A DNA stretch of 64,000 bases from Streptomyces griseofuscus. GTDB taxonomy: Bacteria > Actinomycetota > Actinomycetes > Streptomycetales > Streptomycetaceae. The notes beneath the pieces are model-generated. The model saw only the letters and a list, made by a program, of their open reading frames with translations. It was not told the origin of the DNA and ran no database searches. Position numbers and translations under genes: made by a program. Every line of letters begins with the position of its first letter. Position 1 is the stretch's first letter. The stretch spans positions 156,611-220,610 of the forward strand of contig NZ_CP051007.1 of the NCBI RefSeq assembly GCF_014673495.1. Reading direction: 5' to 3'. Positions 16,825 to 25,403 of the stretch are shown here, one piece after another.

Positions 16825-18060
16825 GTGCCGGAGGCGAACGTGGTCGTCGTGGGCGCGGGCGCGGCCGGGCTGTCGCTGGCCCACCGGCTCGCCGAGAGCG
16901 TTCCCGGCCTGCGGACGCCGTCCGTGGTCCTGGTGGACGCGCCGCCGGGCCCGCTGCGTCCACCACCGCGGACCTGGTGCTACTGGACGGCGGAACCCGG
17001 ACGGTTCGACGCGGCGGTGCGGGCCGAATGGCAGCGGCTGAGGGTGCGCCCGCGCACCGGCGCTCCGGTCGAAGGGAACACCGGCCCGCTGCGGTACCGC
17101 ATGATCCGCTCCGACGACTTCGAACGCCTCGTCTCCCACGACCTGGCCCGCAGCCCCACCGTGCGGCGCCTCGAAGCGACCGTCGAGGCGGTCGAGGACG
17201 TACCCGGCGGGGCGCACGTCCGGCTGAGGGACGCGCACGGCCGAACACGGGTGCTGAGCGCCCGCTGGGTGTTCGACTCACGCCCTCCCGGCAGCCTCCC
17301 GGCCGCCCGCACCACCCTGCTCCAGCACTTCCACGGCTGGTTCGTACGCACCGCCCGGCCCGTCTTCGACCCGGCCGCCGTCGAGCTGATGGACTTCCGC
17401 ACCCCCCAGCCCGCCCACGGCCTGTCCTTCGGCTACGTCCTGCCCACCAGCCCCTGCGAGGCCCTCGTGGAGTACACCGAGTTCTCCGCGCACCCCCTCA
17501 CCCCGGACGGATACGAGGCGGCCGTCCGCCACTACGTGGACGACGTCCTGCGGCTCGGCGAACGCCAGGTACTGGCCCGCGAGACCGGCGTCATCACGAT
17601 GACCGACGCGCCGGTCCCGCGGCAGACCGGCGCCTCCGTCTTCCGCATCGGCGCCGCCGGCGGAGCGACCCGCCCCGCCACCGGCTACACCTTCGCCGGG
17701 CTGCAACGCCAGACCAGGGCCGTCGCAGACGCCCTGCGCCGCGGACGTCACCCGGCGCCCCCCGCCGCCCACCCGCTGCGCTCGCGCCTCATGGACGCCG
17801 TCCTGCTGCGCGCCCTGGACAGTGGACGTGTGGACGGCCCGGAACTGTTCAGCCGCCTCTTCGCCCGCGTGCCCATGGCACGACTGCTGCGCTTCCTCGA
17901 CGGAGACACCCGCCCGCACGAGGACCTGTCCATCGGCCTGCGCACGCCGGTCGGGCCGATGCTGCGATCCGCCCTGGAGCTGCCCCGCCTGCCCCGCCGC
18001 CCCTTCGATCTGCCCACGGCTCCCGCCACCGGGCACCTCCCCCCGACGGAGACCGCATGA
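16825..18060 (+). CDS. crtY: Lycopene beta-cyclase CrtY
   Basis: 411 residues from GTG 16825, with AAAGGAGA four bases upstream. The N-terminus has the dinucleotide-binding GAGAAG at 10-15 (VVVVGAGAAGLSLAHRLAES). Later blocks fit CrtY/CrtL cyclases: PRTWCYWT, LLQHFHGWFVRT, SFGYVLPTSPCEALVEYTEF and GGATRPATGYTFAGLQRQ. It closes the lycopene ends to give beta-carotene. First gene of the plus-strand operon with the small ORF and crtU. Confidence 0.92.
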   Translation: MPEANVVVVGAGAAGLSLAHRLAESVPGLRTPSVVLVDAPPGPLRPPPRTWCYWTAEPGRFDAAVRAEWQRLRVRPRTGAPVEGNTGPLRYRMIRSDDFERLVSHDLARSPTVRRLEATVEAVEDVPGGAHVRLRDAHGRTRVLSARWVFDSRPPGSLPAARTTLLQHFHGWFVRTARPVFDPAAVELMDFRTPQPAHGLSFGYVLPTSPCEALVEYTEFSAHPLTPDGYEAAVRHYVDDVLRLGERQVLARETGVITMTDAPVPRQTGASVFRIGAAGGATRPATGYTFAGLQRQTRAVADALRRGRHPAPPAAHPLRSRLMDAVLLRALDSGRVDGPELFSRLFARVPMARLLRFLDGDTRPHEDLSIGLRTPVGPMLRSALELPRLPRRPFDLPTAPATGHLPPTETA

Positions 18061-18245
18061 ACCCGCCGCGCGACGAGCACCTCGCCGCCGCTGACGACCA
18101 CGCCTCCCGCTTCCACGACGGCACGCACCGGACCCGCGCCCTGCCCCGGCCGGAGCGGCGGACGGGCACCGCCCGCACCGCGGTCACCCACCCGGCCCAC
18201 GACCAGGTCACCCACAGGCCGCACGAGCGGAGGGAGAACGCATGA
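18057..18245 (+). CDS. Small ORF between crtY and crtU (62 aa), position of crtT
   Basis: It starts at ATG 18057 overlapping the crtY stop and ends overlapping the crtU start, both as ATGA. The product (MNPPRDEHLAAADDHASRFH...) is hydrophilic, His/Arg-rich and matches no known domain. Related Streptomyces clusters carry the methyltransferase gene crtT here. This may be a scar of a deleted crtT that keeps translational coupling, since its last codons supply the GGAGGGAG box for crtU, or a real small protein. Confidence 0.5.
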   Translation: MNPPRDEHLAAADDHASRFHDGTHRTRALPRPERRTGTARTAVTHPAHDQVTHRPHERRENA

Positions 18246-19789
18246 GGGCGGCACGCCAGGGCCCAGCGCGCCGGGGGCGCGACCGCCGGGCCCGGATGCT
18301 GCCCGCCCCGCCCGGTGCCGCCCGGGTCGCGGGAAACCCGCCGTCGGTGGCGGTGATTGGCGGGGGCATCGCCGGCCTGGCCGCCGCCACCGCCCTCGCC
18401 GAGCGCGGTGTGGCCGTCACCCTGTACGAGAAGCGGCCCTACCTCGGCGGTCGGGTCGGCGGCTGGCCCACCCAGCTGAGCGACGGTACCCCGGTGACCA
18501 TGAGCCGCGGCTTCCACGCCTTCTTCCGCCAGTACTACAACCTGCGCGGGCTGCTGCGCCGGACCGACCCCGGCCTTCAGCGGCTCACCGGCCTCCCGGA
18601 CTACCCGCTGCGCCACGCCGGCGGCCTCCACGACAGTTTCCGGCACGTCCCGCGCACCCCGCCGCTCAGCGCGCTCGGCTTCGTGGCGCTCAGCCCCTCC
18701 TTCCGGCTCCCGGACCTGCGCGCTATGAACCCCATGGCGGCCCTGCCCCTGCTGGACGTGCGGGTGCCCGAGGTGTACGACCGGCTGGACGGCACCAGCG
18801 CCCAGGCCCTCCTGGACGCCGTACGCTTCCCCGAGAGCGCCCGCCACCTGGCCTTCGAGGTGTTCTCCCGCAGCTTCTTCGCCGACCCGAGGGAACTGTC
18901 GGCGGCCGAGATGGCGCTGATGTTCCACATCTACTTCCTCGGCTCCGCCGAAGGGCTGCTGTTCGACGTGCCCCGCGCCCCCTTCCCGGCCGCCCTGTGG
19001 GATCCGCTCGCCGGCTACCTGACCCGGCACCACGCGGACGTGCGCATCGGCACCTCTGTCGAGCACGTCGCAACCGCCCGGGGCGGGGCTCTGGTGGTCG
19101 CCTCCGAGCGGGACGAACGTCCCTACGACGGAGTCGTCCTCGCCCTGGACAGCGCGGGCCTGCGCACGCTGGTCGAACGCTGCGGGCAACTGGGCGACGC
19201 GGCCTGGCGCGAACGGATCGGACGGCTGCGCACGGCCCCGCCCTTCCTGGTGACCCGGCTGTGGCTGGACCGGCCCGTCGCGCCCGACCGGCCCGGCTTC
19301 CTCGGCACCAGTGGCTTCGGCGGCCTCGACAACATCAGCGTGCTGGAACGCTACGAGGACCAGGCCGCCCGCTGGAGCGCGCGCACCGGGGGATCGGTCG
19401 TCGAACTGCACGCCTACGCCGTACCGGCCGGAGCCGCCCGGGACGTCGAGCAGAAGCGCCTCCTCGGCCAGCTCCACCGCGTCTACCCGGAGACTCGCAC
19501 GGCCACGGTCCTCGACAGCCGCCACGAATGGCATGAGGACTGCCCCCTGTTCCCGGTGGGCGGCTACCGCGACCGCCCCACCGTCCGCACCCCCCACCCC
19601 CGGCTGGTCCTGGCCGGCGACCAGGTCCGTACCGGCCTGCCCGTGGCGCTCATGGAGCGGGCGGCGACGAGCGGCTTCCTCGCGGCCAACGCCCTGCTGC
19701 GGCGGTGGGGAGTGCGGGGGCAGACGCTGTGGACGGTCCCGGACCGCGGGCGCAGCGCCATCCTGAGACTCCTGGCCGCACGGTGCTGA
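18242..19789 (+). CDS. crtU: Beta-carotene desaturase/methylase CrtU (isorenieratene synthase)
   Basis: 515 residues. The FAD motif GGGIAG is at 40-45 (VAVIGGGIAGLAAATALAER), then LYEKRPYLGGRVGGWP, then the family block SRGFHAFFRQYYNLRGLLRR. The C-terminal block is RLVLAGDQVRTGLPVALMERA. CrtU converts the two beta-ionone ends of beta-carotene to aromatic rings, giving isorenieratene. With crtE, I, B and Y the window holds a full set for that pigment. About 35 residues before the FAD domain are Arg/Pro-rich. Confidence 0.92.
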   Translation: MRAARQGPARRGRDRRARMLPAPPGAARVAGNPPSVAVIGGGIAGLAAATALAERGVAVTLYEKRPYLGGRVGGWPTQLSDGTPVTMSRGFHAFFRQYYNLRGLLRRTDPGLQRLTGLPDYPLRHAGGLHDSFRHVPRTPPLSALGFVALSPSFRLPDLRAMNPMAALPLLDVRVPEVYDRLDGTSAQALLDAVRFPESARHLAFEVFSRSFFADPRELSAAEMALMFHIYFLGSAEGLLFDVPRAPFPAALWDPLAGYLTRHHADVRIGTSVEHVATARGGALVVASERDERPYDGVVLALDSAGLRTLVERCGQLGDAAWRERIGRLRTAPPFLVTRLWLDRPVAPDRPGFLGTSGFGGLDNISVLERYEDQAARWSARTGGSVVELHAYAVPAGAARDVEQKRLLGQLHRVYPETRTATVLDSRHEWHEDCPLFPVGGYRDRPTVRTPHPRLVLAGDQVRTGLPVALMERAATSGFLAANALLRRWGVRGQTLWTVPDRGRSAILRLLAARC

Positions 19790-19795
19790 GGGGAT

Positions 19796-19935
19796 ATGTC
19801 CTGCACGTTCAACGCGCTGAGGCCCAACCACAGCGGCTCTCGGATGACCGGTACCGGCGGCATCAAGACGTGCGTCGGCGCCCCGGCGGCCTGCAACAGC
19901 GAGTCCGACCTGGTGTTCTACAGAGGTCGAGCCGG
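19796..19935 (+). pseudogene. Fragment of a small protein, truncated 3'
   Basis: Seven bases after the crtU stop a frame opens with MSCTFNALRPNHSG and SRMTGTGGIKTCVGAPAACN, then changes at about 19920 to sequence that is not protein-like. Its paired Cys suggest part of a small secreted protein, but no signal peptide is present. It looks like a left-over piece at the edge of the carotenoid segment. Confidence 0.3.
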
Positions 19936-20107
19936 CCGCGGTAGGCGGGCGGGGCGACCTCGGCGACTTCTCGCGCATGTGGATGACGGCGGCGACGTCC
20001 CGCCAGTCCCAGTGCGCGTTACCGCTGCGGTCCTCGACGGCGGCGGCAACCTGCGTGAACCACCCCGGTGACCCGAGCGTGGGCTGGCGCACCATGACGA
20101 TCGGCAC
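19930..20107 (-). CDS. Short unrecognised protein or fragment
   Basis: A minus-strand frame from GTG 20107 encodes MPIVMVRQPTLGSPGWFTQ and NAHWDWRDVAAVIHMREKSP, with normal amino-acid usage; beyond ~19930 the frame runs on antisense to the crt genes. The true end is unclear. It resembles the start of a larger hypothetical protein and faces the preceding fragment. Confidence 0.3.
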
Positions 20108-20179
20108 CCTTGTGAGTTCCGGCGGTCAAGTGGGAAGCGGCGACGCGGAGAGCCCCGTCTTGTTCGTCTCCTGCACGTA

Positions 20180-20206
20180 GTGGGAAGTTGGAGGGCCTGC
20201 AGCGCT
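20180..20206 (+). promoter_or_regulatory. Upstream element shared by the two ~166-aa family genes
   Basis: GTAGTGGGAAGTTGGAGGGC CTG here and GTAGTGGGACGTTGGAGGGC CTG, on minus at about 33887-33909, differ by one base. They lie about 55-75 bases before the respective ATGs. The two coding regions are far more diverged, so this short block is under selection or part of the RNA leader. Confidence 0.5.
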
Positions 20207-20255
20207 CGCTCCGGCTGCGGGCCCTCCCGCAGGTTCCCCGGGAAAGGATCCGAGC

Positions 20256-20752
20256 ATGTCTTCGTCCCCTGACGCGGTGTGGCGGCGCTGCGCCCATCCC
20301 GGTCGTGTCGTGCTGCCCCTGATCGACCAGGAGCCGGGGCAGCAGGCCAGCCGCCACGACAATCTGCGGACGTGGGGTATCGACCCGGGGGTCGGCGAGC
20401 GACTGCTTGAGACCTTCGCGGCCCTGGCCGCGCACGCGGCCCTGAGCGACGCCGCCTCACCCGCGGCAGGAATCGACGCGGTGCCCCTCAGCGCCGTCGC
20501 CTCGGCGGTAACCGGCAAGCGCGACATCGAGTTACTCGCCGGCCTTCCGGAGCGCTTCACCGACGACCGGGACCAACAGGCCGTCAGCCTCTTCCGCCTC
20601 TACGCCTATAAAGGCGGCTCCTTCAGCCGCATGCTCTTTCAGCTGAGCCGCGAACTGCGCCATCCCTCACCGTGCTCGCAGACCGATCACCCACGCCATC
20701 CCCGACGTGCGCAGACCTCATGCGCCAGGCCGACGACGCCGGTCGTCTGCCT
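20256..20752 (+). pseudogene. Unknown ~166-aa family, copy 1, frameshifted near its end
   Basis: From ATG 20256 the product reads DAVWRRCAHPGRVVLPLIDQ, LLETFAALAAHAALSD, ELLAGLPERFTDDRDQQAV and LFRLYAYKGGSFSRMLFQL. It is about half identical to the minus-strand gene at 33332-33832. After RELRH the family sequence continues one frame over as LTVLADRSPTPSPTCADLMR and QADDAGRLPD then a stop; loss of one C in the run near 20663 would explain the shift. No known domain. The upstream DNA is also shared with copy 2. Sequencing error cannot be excluded. Confidence 0.6.
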
Positions 20753-21016
20753 GACTGACCAGCACGAGCCTGGAGGCGGGGGTGCCTGCCCCCGGTCGCT
20801 GACGGTGCGGGGCCGGAGCAGGGCCAGGCCGTGCCCGAGCCGAGGCCGGACGGCGGGTGGTTCTCGCGTTTTCGCAGTTGACGCGGCGGGATCCAGCGGA
20901 GCCGGAGAGCTGATCGGGGGGCGAAACTCCGCAGGCGGGGCGCGAGCCGATGAGACCGCGGACGGTGCCGGCGGGGCTCTGCCAGTGTCGTCGGCGCTCA
21001 CTTGACCCCATCCGAT

Positions 21017-21033
21017 GTAACAATTACTGTTAC
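21017..21033. promoter_or_regulatory. Operator-like inverted repeat before the Rrf2 gene
   Basis: GTAACA-ATTAC-TGTTAC is a perfect 6-5-6 inverted repeat ending 19 bases upstream of the GTG start. An autoregulatory site for the Rrf2 protein is the simplest reading. Confidence 0.6.
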
Positions 21034-21052
21034 GTCCAGGGAGGTGGTCATC

Positions 21053-21484
21053 GTGGCGGGCAACAGCCAGCTCACCGTGGCGGCGCACGCGCTGGCGTGG
21101 ATCGAACTGCACCGCAGGATCGGGGACGGAACGGCGACCTCCGAAGGGGTCGCGGGCAGCGTCAACACCAACCCCGTCGTGATCCGGCGGCTACTCGGGC
21201 GGATGCGCGATGCTGGATTGGTGCACTCGCGACGAGGAGCCGACGCGGGATGGGTACTTGCCAGACCGCTGGAGGACATCACCTTGCGGGACGTCTACGA
21301 GGCGATCGAGCCCTCACCGCTGTTTGCCATGCACCGCTCGGACCCCAACCTCGGCTGTCCGGTCGGTTCCGGTATCCAGCCCGCGATGCGTCCGGTATAC
21401 GCCCGTGTCGAGGAAGCCGTTCGCGCTGAGTTGGCCCGGGTCACGTTGGCCGAGGTCCTGCGGGACGTCCTGGCGTCGCGGTAA
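21053..21484 (+). CDS. Rrf2-family transcriptional regulator
   Basis: 143 residues from GTG 21053, with AGGGAGG eight bases upstream; an upstream in-frame start at 21002 would include the operator. The domain is typical: AGNSQLTVAAHALAWIELH, then ATSEGVAGSVNTNPVVIRRL and LGRMRDAGLVHSRRGADAGW. Only one Cys (LGCPVG) is present, so the three-Cys iron-sulfur site of IscR/NsrR is missing and it is more like YwnA-type members. It probably regulates itself and the following SDR gene. Confidence 0.85.
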   Translation: MAGNSQLTVAAHALAWIELHRRIGDGTATSEGVAGSVNTNPVVIRRLLGRMRDAGLVHSRRGADAGWVLARPLEDITLRDVYEAIEPSPLFAMHRSDPNLGCPVGSGIQPAMRPVYARVEEAVRAELARVTLAEVLRDVLASR

Positions 21485-21600
21485 CCATCGAATCGCTTCG
21501 CGCAAACCCTGGAGGCCGGCTCAGCACGCTGCCGGTGCCCCTCCTGTGCAGGGCTCTGCCGGGTGGCGCCGTCATTCTGGGCCGGCCCCGACCCTCTTTA

Positions 21601-21616
21601 TAGAACTGGAGTTCTA
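21601..21616. promoter_or_regulatory. Palindrome over the SDR ribosome site
   Basis: TAGAACT-GG-AGTTCTA is a perfect 7-2-7 inverted repeat ending three bases before ATG 21620. Its centre supplies the only GGAG near the start, so bound protein or a hairpin would block translation. It differs from the repeat before the Rrf2 gene. Confidence 0.55.
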
Positions 21617-21619
21617 ACC

Positions 21620-22369
21620 ATGGGGCAGCTTGACGGAAAGACCGCCGTGGTAACCGGTGGCAACAGTGGCATCGGACTGGCCAGCGCCAAGCGCTTCGCC
21701 GCCGAGGGCGCGCATGTATTCATCACCGGGCGACGGCAGGAGGCACTGGACGCCGCACTCGCCGAGATCGGCCCGAACGCCACCGCTGTCCGCAGCGACA
21801 TCTCCGATCCGGCCGACATCGACCGGCTCTGGGCCGCCGTCGCCGACCAGGGGCGGCGGGTGGACGTCCTGTTCGCCAACGCGGGCGGCGGTGAGTTCTC
21901 TACCCTGGAGCAAGTCACCGAGCAGCACTTCGACACCACCTTCGACACCAATGTGCGGGGCACCCTCTTCACTGTCCAGAAGGCGTTGCCGCTGCTGAAC
22001 GACGGTGCCTCGGTGATCCTCACCGGCTCCACCGCCGCGACCTCCGGTGGCGAGGCGTTCGGCGTCTACGCCGCGTCCAAAGCCGCCATCCGTTCGTTCT
22101 CCCGTACCTGGGCCAACGAGCTCAGGCACCGAGAGATCCGTGTCAACACCCTCGTCCCCGGCCCCATCGAGACACCCGGGAACGCCGGCCTCGCCCCCGA
22201 TGCGGACGAGGCGACCAAGCTGTGGGGCTTCTTCGCGAGCCAGGTGCCCCTGGGCCGCATGGGCCGCCCCGATGAGGCAGCCGCCGCGGCGCTCTTCCTT
22301 GCCAGCGACCAGAGCAGCTTCATCACCGGTACGGAACTCTTCGTCGACGGCGGCCTCAACCAAATCTGA
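21620..22369 (+). CDS. Short-chain dehydrogenase/reductase (SDR)
   Basis: 249 residues from ATG 21620. Classical SDR features are present: cofactor motif TGGNSGIG near residues 13-20 (AVVTGGNSGIGLASAKRFAA), a conserved LFANAGGG, catalytic Ser in ILTGSTAATSGG, YAASK with Tyr and Lys, and the C-terminal ITGTELFVDGG. Arg in the FITGRR segment suggests NADP(H). Substrate not deducible. It follows the Rrf2 gene after 135 bases and may be its target. Confidence 0.9.
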   Translation: MGQLDGKTAVVTGGNSGIGLASAKRFAAEGAHVFITGRRQEALDAALAEIGPNATAVRSDISDPADIDRLWAAVADQGRRVDVLFANAGGGEFSTLEQVTEQHFDTTFDTNVRGTLFTVQKALPLLNDGASVILTGSTAATSGGEAFGVYAASKAAIRSFSRTWANELRHREIRVNTLVPGPIETPGNAGLAPDADEATKLWGFFASQVPLGRMGRPDEAAAAALFLASDQSSFITGTELFVDGGLNQI

Positions 22370-22734
22370 AGCGGGCCTCGGGCCACGAGGCGCCAGCCGG
22401 ACAGGAGGTGCTCTCGCCCCTGGTCAGCGAGTTGCACCCGACCGCGGTCGGTACGCACGTACGGTTTGGCCCACCCGAGTCGGCGGTGGGACGACGGGCG
22501 AGCCGTCAATAGAATGACACGGGCTCCTGACACGGCACTGCCGTGTTAAAGACCGGGCGAGGTTGCCGGTTCGCGCGAAGGGAGTCGGCGGGCGCGGCGG
22601 CCGCAGTCTCCGCCGCCCCGGCTCCCAGCCGTGATCGCCGCCATGCCGCGCCTGCGCCCGGGAGGGTAAACGCGCTGAGGAGCAGGGCCAGGGCCTGCGC
22701 CTCAGCGCGTTCAGCGTCACGGTGACCAGCACGG

Positions 22735-23340
22735 CCCCGAGCTGCTGAATGCGATGCCGGGCCGGGGTGTGCCGGCCGGCTGCGTGGGTGGGCTCGTCGC
22801 AGTGCGCCGATACGCGCTGGGGCTGATGCCGCGGGTTCGTTTGAACGCCGCGCTGAACGCGAACGCGTCGGAGTAGCCCACGGCGCGGGCGAGTCCGCCG
22901 CGAGCGTCATACGCCAGCGGGTGAGATAGGTCAGCGGCGGTTCGCCAACCAGGTCGGTGAACCGCTTCGCCAGCGTGGCCCGCGACACCCCGGCCCGGCT
23001 AGCAAGCGAGGCAACCGGCGCTGCCGGTTCCTCGTGCAGCAGGCGAAGCGCGCCGCCCACCACCGGGTCGCGCCCGGCGGAGTACCGTCGGGCCGGTCGA
23101 AGTACTCGCGCAGCGCGCACACCAGCATCCAGTCCAGCAGCCGGTCGAGGACGACCTGCTGCCCCGGCCTGTCGGCGGCGACCTCGGCTGCGAGGTGGTC
23201 CCACACAGGGTCGGGCCCGCCGCCGGATCCCACGCGCAGTACGACGGGCAGCGCGTCCAGCAGCCTGCGACTGATCTCGCCGCGCACCGGATAGGCACCG
23301 ACGACCAGGGTCGTCGTGCCGTCCCAACCGGTACCGGCGT
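22735..23340 (-). pseudogene. AraC-family regulator, broken
   Basis: The family sequence is spread over three frames. Near 23290-23160 reads ARGEISRRLLDALPVVLRV and DRLLDWMLVCALREYFDRP; after about 23085 a second frame gives PVASLASRAGVSRATLAKRF and LVGEPPLTYLTRWRMTLAAD; near 22890 a third gives LARAVGYSDAFAFSAAFKRT and RGISPSAYRR. So the cupin part, helix-turn-helix 1 and helix-turn-helix 2 are all recognisable but split by two frameshifts and a probable small deletion. The N-terminus is cut at about 23340, where another gene fragment begins. Confidence 0.7.
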
Positions 23341-23521
23341 CGTGTTAACCGACGACCGCTGGCAGGAGACGATGCGGTCCTCGTGGCCTGGCGAGCGGGA
23401 CCGGCTGTGCGGGCCGTGCGCGAGGGAGGCCGCCGACCGGGCGGAGGAAGCCGAACGCGCGGCGGCCGAAGTGCCGGCGGTGAAGCCGCGCAGCCGCTTC
23501 GGCATCGGGCGCCGCCGGTAG
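23341..23521 (+). pseudogene. 3' fragment of a replication-relaxation-like gene
   Basis: The reading LTDDRWQETMRSSWPGERDR followed by LCGPCAREAADRAEEAE and ending in SRFGIGRRR resembles the C-terminus of the plus-strand gene ending at 58523 (FTDERWKAIEPSGWG, HLCDRCKQ, SRFRA). It is therefore the tail of the same plasmid gene family, fused to the broken AraC gene at about 23340. Confidence 0.5.
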
Positions 23522-23575
23522 CCGGCGGCCTCGGAGGCCGGGGTGCTTGTCGGTGGCGGCTGCGAGGCTGGCCGG

Positions 23576-23878
23576 ATGAACGCCGATGACGAGCAGCTGC
23601 TGCGCGGCCGGGTGTACGGCTGTGACCTCGACGACGCCCACCCCGGCCCGCTGCCGCACCAGACGTACGCCGCGCTGGTCGGCGGTCCGCTGGACGGACT
23701 GCTGCTCGACATCACCGTCTGGTGGCCGGAGGAGGTAGATGACGGCGCGGCCCTGATGACCGAGCTGGGGCGGTGGCCCGGCGGCCGGGCGCTGTACGAT
23801 CCGCGCCCCGACGACCCGCGCCCATCGAGAGGCCCGGGTGTGGTGTGCCGCTTCTACTACTCCGGCGACACGCCCTGA
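23576..23878 (+). CDS. Small acidic hypothetical protein (100 aa)
   Basis: From ATG 23576. The product has internal regularity (YAALVGGPLDGLLLDITVWW, GVVCRFYYSGDTP), no signal peptide and no known domain. Its end overlaps the convergent gene on minus by 22 bases. Normal codon use with GC-rich third positions supports coding. Confidence 0.5.
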   Translation: MNADDEQLLRGRVYGCDLDDAHPGPLPHQTYAALVGGPLDGLLLDITVWWPEEVDDGAALMTELGRWPGGRALYDPRPDDPRPSRGPGVVCRFYYSGDTP

Positions 23879-24126
23879 CCCCGGCCGCCGGCCCCGGCGC
23901 CCGGCCTGCCCTCGGTCAGATGGCTGGCGGTGTTCTCGATCCACAGCAGCGCCCACTCGACACCGGAGCGCCACCCAGGCTCCGCGCTGTCGTACCGGCC
24001 CTCGGCATCGGCGCGGATGTTGGCCGCGAGGGCCCGCAGGTCCTTCTGCAATCCCTGCCGCTTGGCCCTGCCCCTGACGCCCTGCCGGCGCTCGCCCTGC
24101 ACCGGGCCGCAGGCCGCCCGGCCCAC
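23857..24126 (-). CDS. Small hypothetical protein (89 aa)
   Basis: Start GTG 24126. The conserved-looking part is GLQKDLRALAANIRADAEGR and SGVEWALLWIENTASHL, a helical segment; both termini are low complexity. It may be the remains of a longer protein. No domain recognised. Confidence 0.4.
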   Translation of the reverse strand: MGRAACGPVQGERRQGVRGRAKRQGLQKDLRALAANIRADAEGRYDSAEPGWRSGVEWALLWIENTASHLTEGRPGAGAGGRGQGVSPE

Positions 24127-24286
24127 GGCCGGCTCTCAGAGTAGGGACGCGACACGGGCGGGGCAGACCGCTGGGGTCATTCCTGAGGCGCCGCATGGGA
24201 GGCGTCGCATCCGCCGTCTCTTGCCAACCCGCGCGGCGGCACGTGTCGCACGAGGTGGCAGGCATGGAGGCCGGCGAGGCACGGTC

Positions 24287-25273
24287 CTACTGCGTATGCG
24301 TGGCGGGGGAGCGGAACGCCCTGCGGTAGGCGGTGGGGGTGGTGTTCAGAGCGTTGCGCATGTGTTTGCGCAGGTTTGTCCCGCTGCCGAGGCCGGCTTT
24401 GGTGGCGATGTCGTCCACGGGCAGTTCGGTGGATTCCAGCAGGTGGCGCGCGTGCTTCAGGCGGGCGGAGGTGAGCCAGGCGGCGGGGGAGAGCCCGGTC
24501 TCCTGCCGGAACCGCCGGGTGAACGTCCGCACGCTCATGTGGCACTGCGCCGCGAGGTCCTTGAGGGAGAGCCGCCGGTCGAGGTGCTGCGTCATCAGCG
24601 CCCGTGCGTCGGCTGTCGAGATCCCCGCGTCCTCGCGGACCGGGTGCTCGATGTACTGAGCCTGCCCGCCTTCCCGCATCGGCGCGACGACGTTGTACCG
24701 GGCCACGCGGTTCGCCACGGAACTGCCATGATCCTCCCGGATCAGGTGCAGGCACAGATCGATGGCCGCCGCACCGCCCGCCGAGGTCAGAATCCCGCGA
24801 TCGGCGACGTACAACGGGTTGGTGTCGAGATCGACCGTGGGGAAGAGCCGCCTGAATTGCTGGGCATAACGCCAGTGGGTCGCGGCCCGGCCGCCGTCCA
24901 GCAGGCCGGCCGCCGCGAGGACGAACGAGCCGGTGCACAAGGACACCAGCCGGGCGCGCTGCCGGGCCGCACGCAACGCCTCCGCGACACCGGCGTCCAC
25001 CGCTCCCTTCTCCACCACGTCCGGGCAGCGGGTCCCCGCGACGATCACCGTGTCGGCGTGCTCCAGCAGGGACAGGTCGCCCTGGGGCGTGACGCCGTAC
25101 CCGTTCACCGTCGGCACCGGCGAGCCGTCCGGGGACAGGGTGCGTACCTCGTAGGCCGCCTGTCCCGCCCGGGTCTCGACCCCGGCCAGCATCTGGGCCG
25201 GGATGCTGAGGTCGAAGGCCACCACCGGCGCGAGGGCGAGAACGGCCACATGATGAGGTGTCGCAACGGTCAT
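24287..25273 (-). CDS. GlxA-type AraC-family regulator with DJ-1/PfpI domain
   Basis: 328 residues from ATG 25273. Residues about 8-180 are a DJ-1/PfpI-like domain (HHVAVLALAPVVAFDLSIPA, LVSLCTGSFVLAAAGLLDGG with the nucleophile-elbow Cys). The C-terminal ~110 residues form an AraC double helix-turn-helix (LSLKDLAAQCHMSVRTFTRR, VDDIATKAGLGSGTNLRKHM). Divergent from the esterase gene with a 130-base gap, so it probably controls that gene. Confidence 0.88.
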   Translation of the reverse strand: MTVATPHHVAVLALAPVVAFDLSIPAQMLAGVETRAGQAAYEVRTLSPDGSPVPTVNGYGVTPQGDLSLLEHADTVIVAGTRCPDVVEKGAVDAGVAEALRAARQRARLVSLCTGSFVLAAAGLLDGGRAATHWRYAQQFRRLFPTVDLDTNPLYVADRGILTSAGGAAAIDLCLHLIREDHGSSVANRVARYNVVAPMREGGQAQYIEHPVREDAGISTADARALMTQHLDRRLSLKDLAAQCHMSVRTFTRRFRQETGLSPAAWLTSARLKHARHLLESTELPVDDIATKAGLGSGTNLRKHMRNALNTTPTAYRRAFRSPATHTQ

Positions 25274-25403
25274 GGCCCAATAGTTGCAAATGGTGGCCCC
25301 AGGGCCACTTCTGCGCCGCTGGAGATCGGCAGAGACTGAGGTCAGTTCCGCACACCAGCACCGGGCACGACCCGGTCCGCACCCGGAAGGTGGCCATCCA
25401 GCC

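Noticed and set aside
16490..17281. Upstream extension of crtE to 17281
   Set aside because: The extension is Arg/Pro-rich, covers the promoter repeats and crtY start, and a good ribosome site supports ATG 16489.
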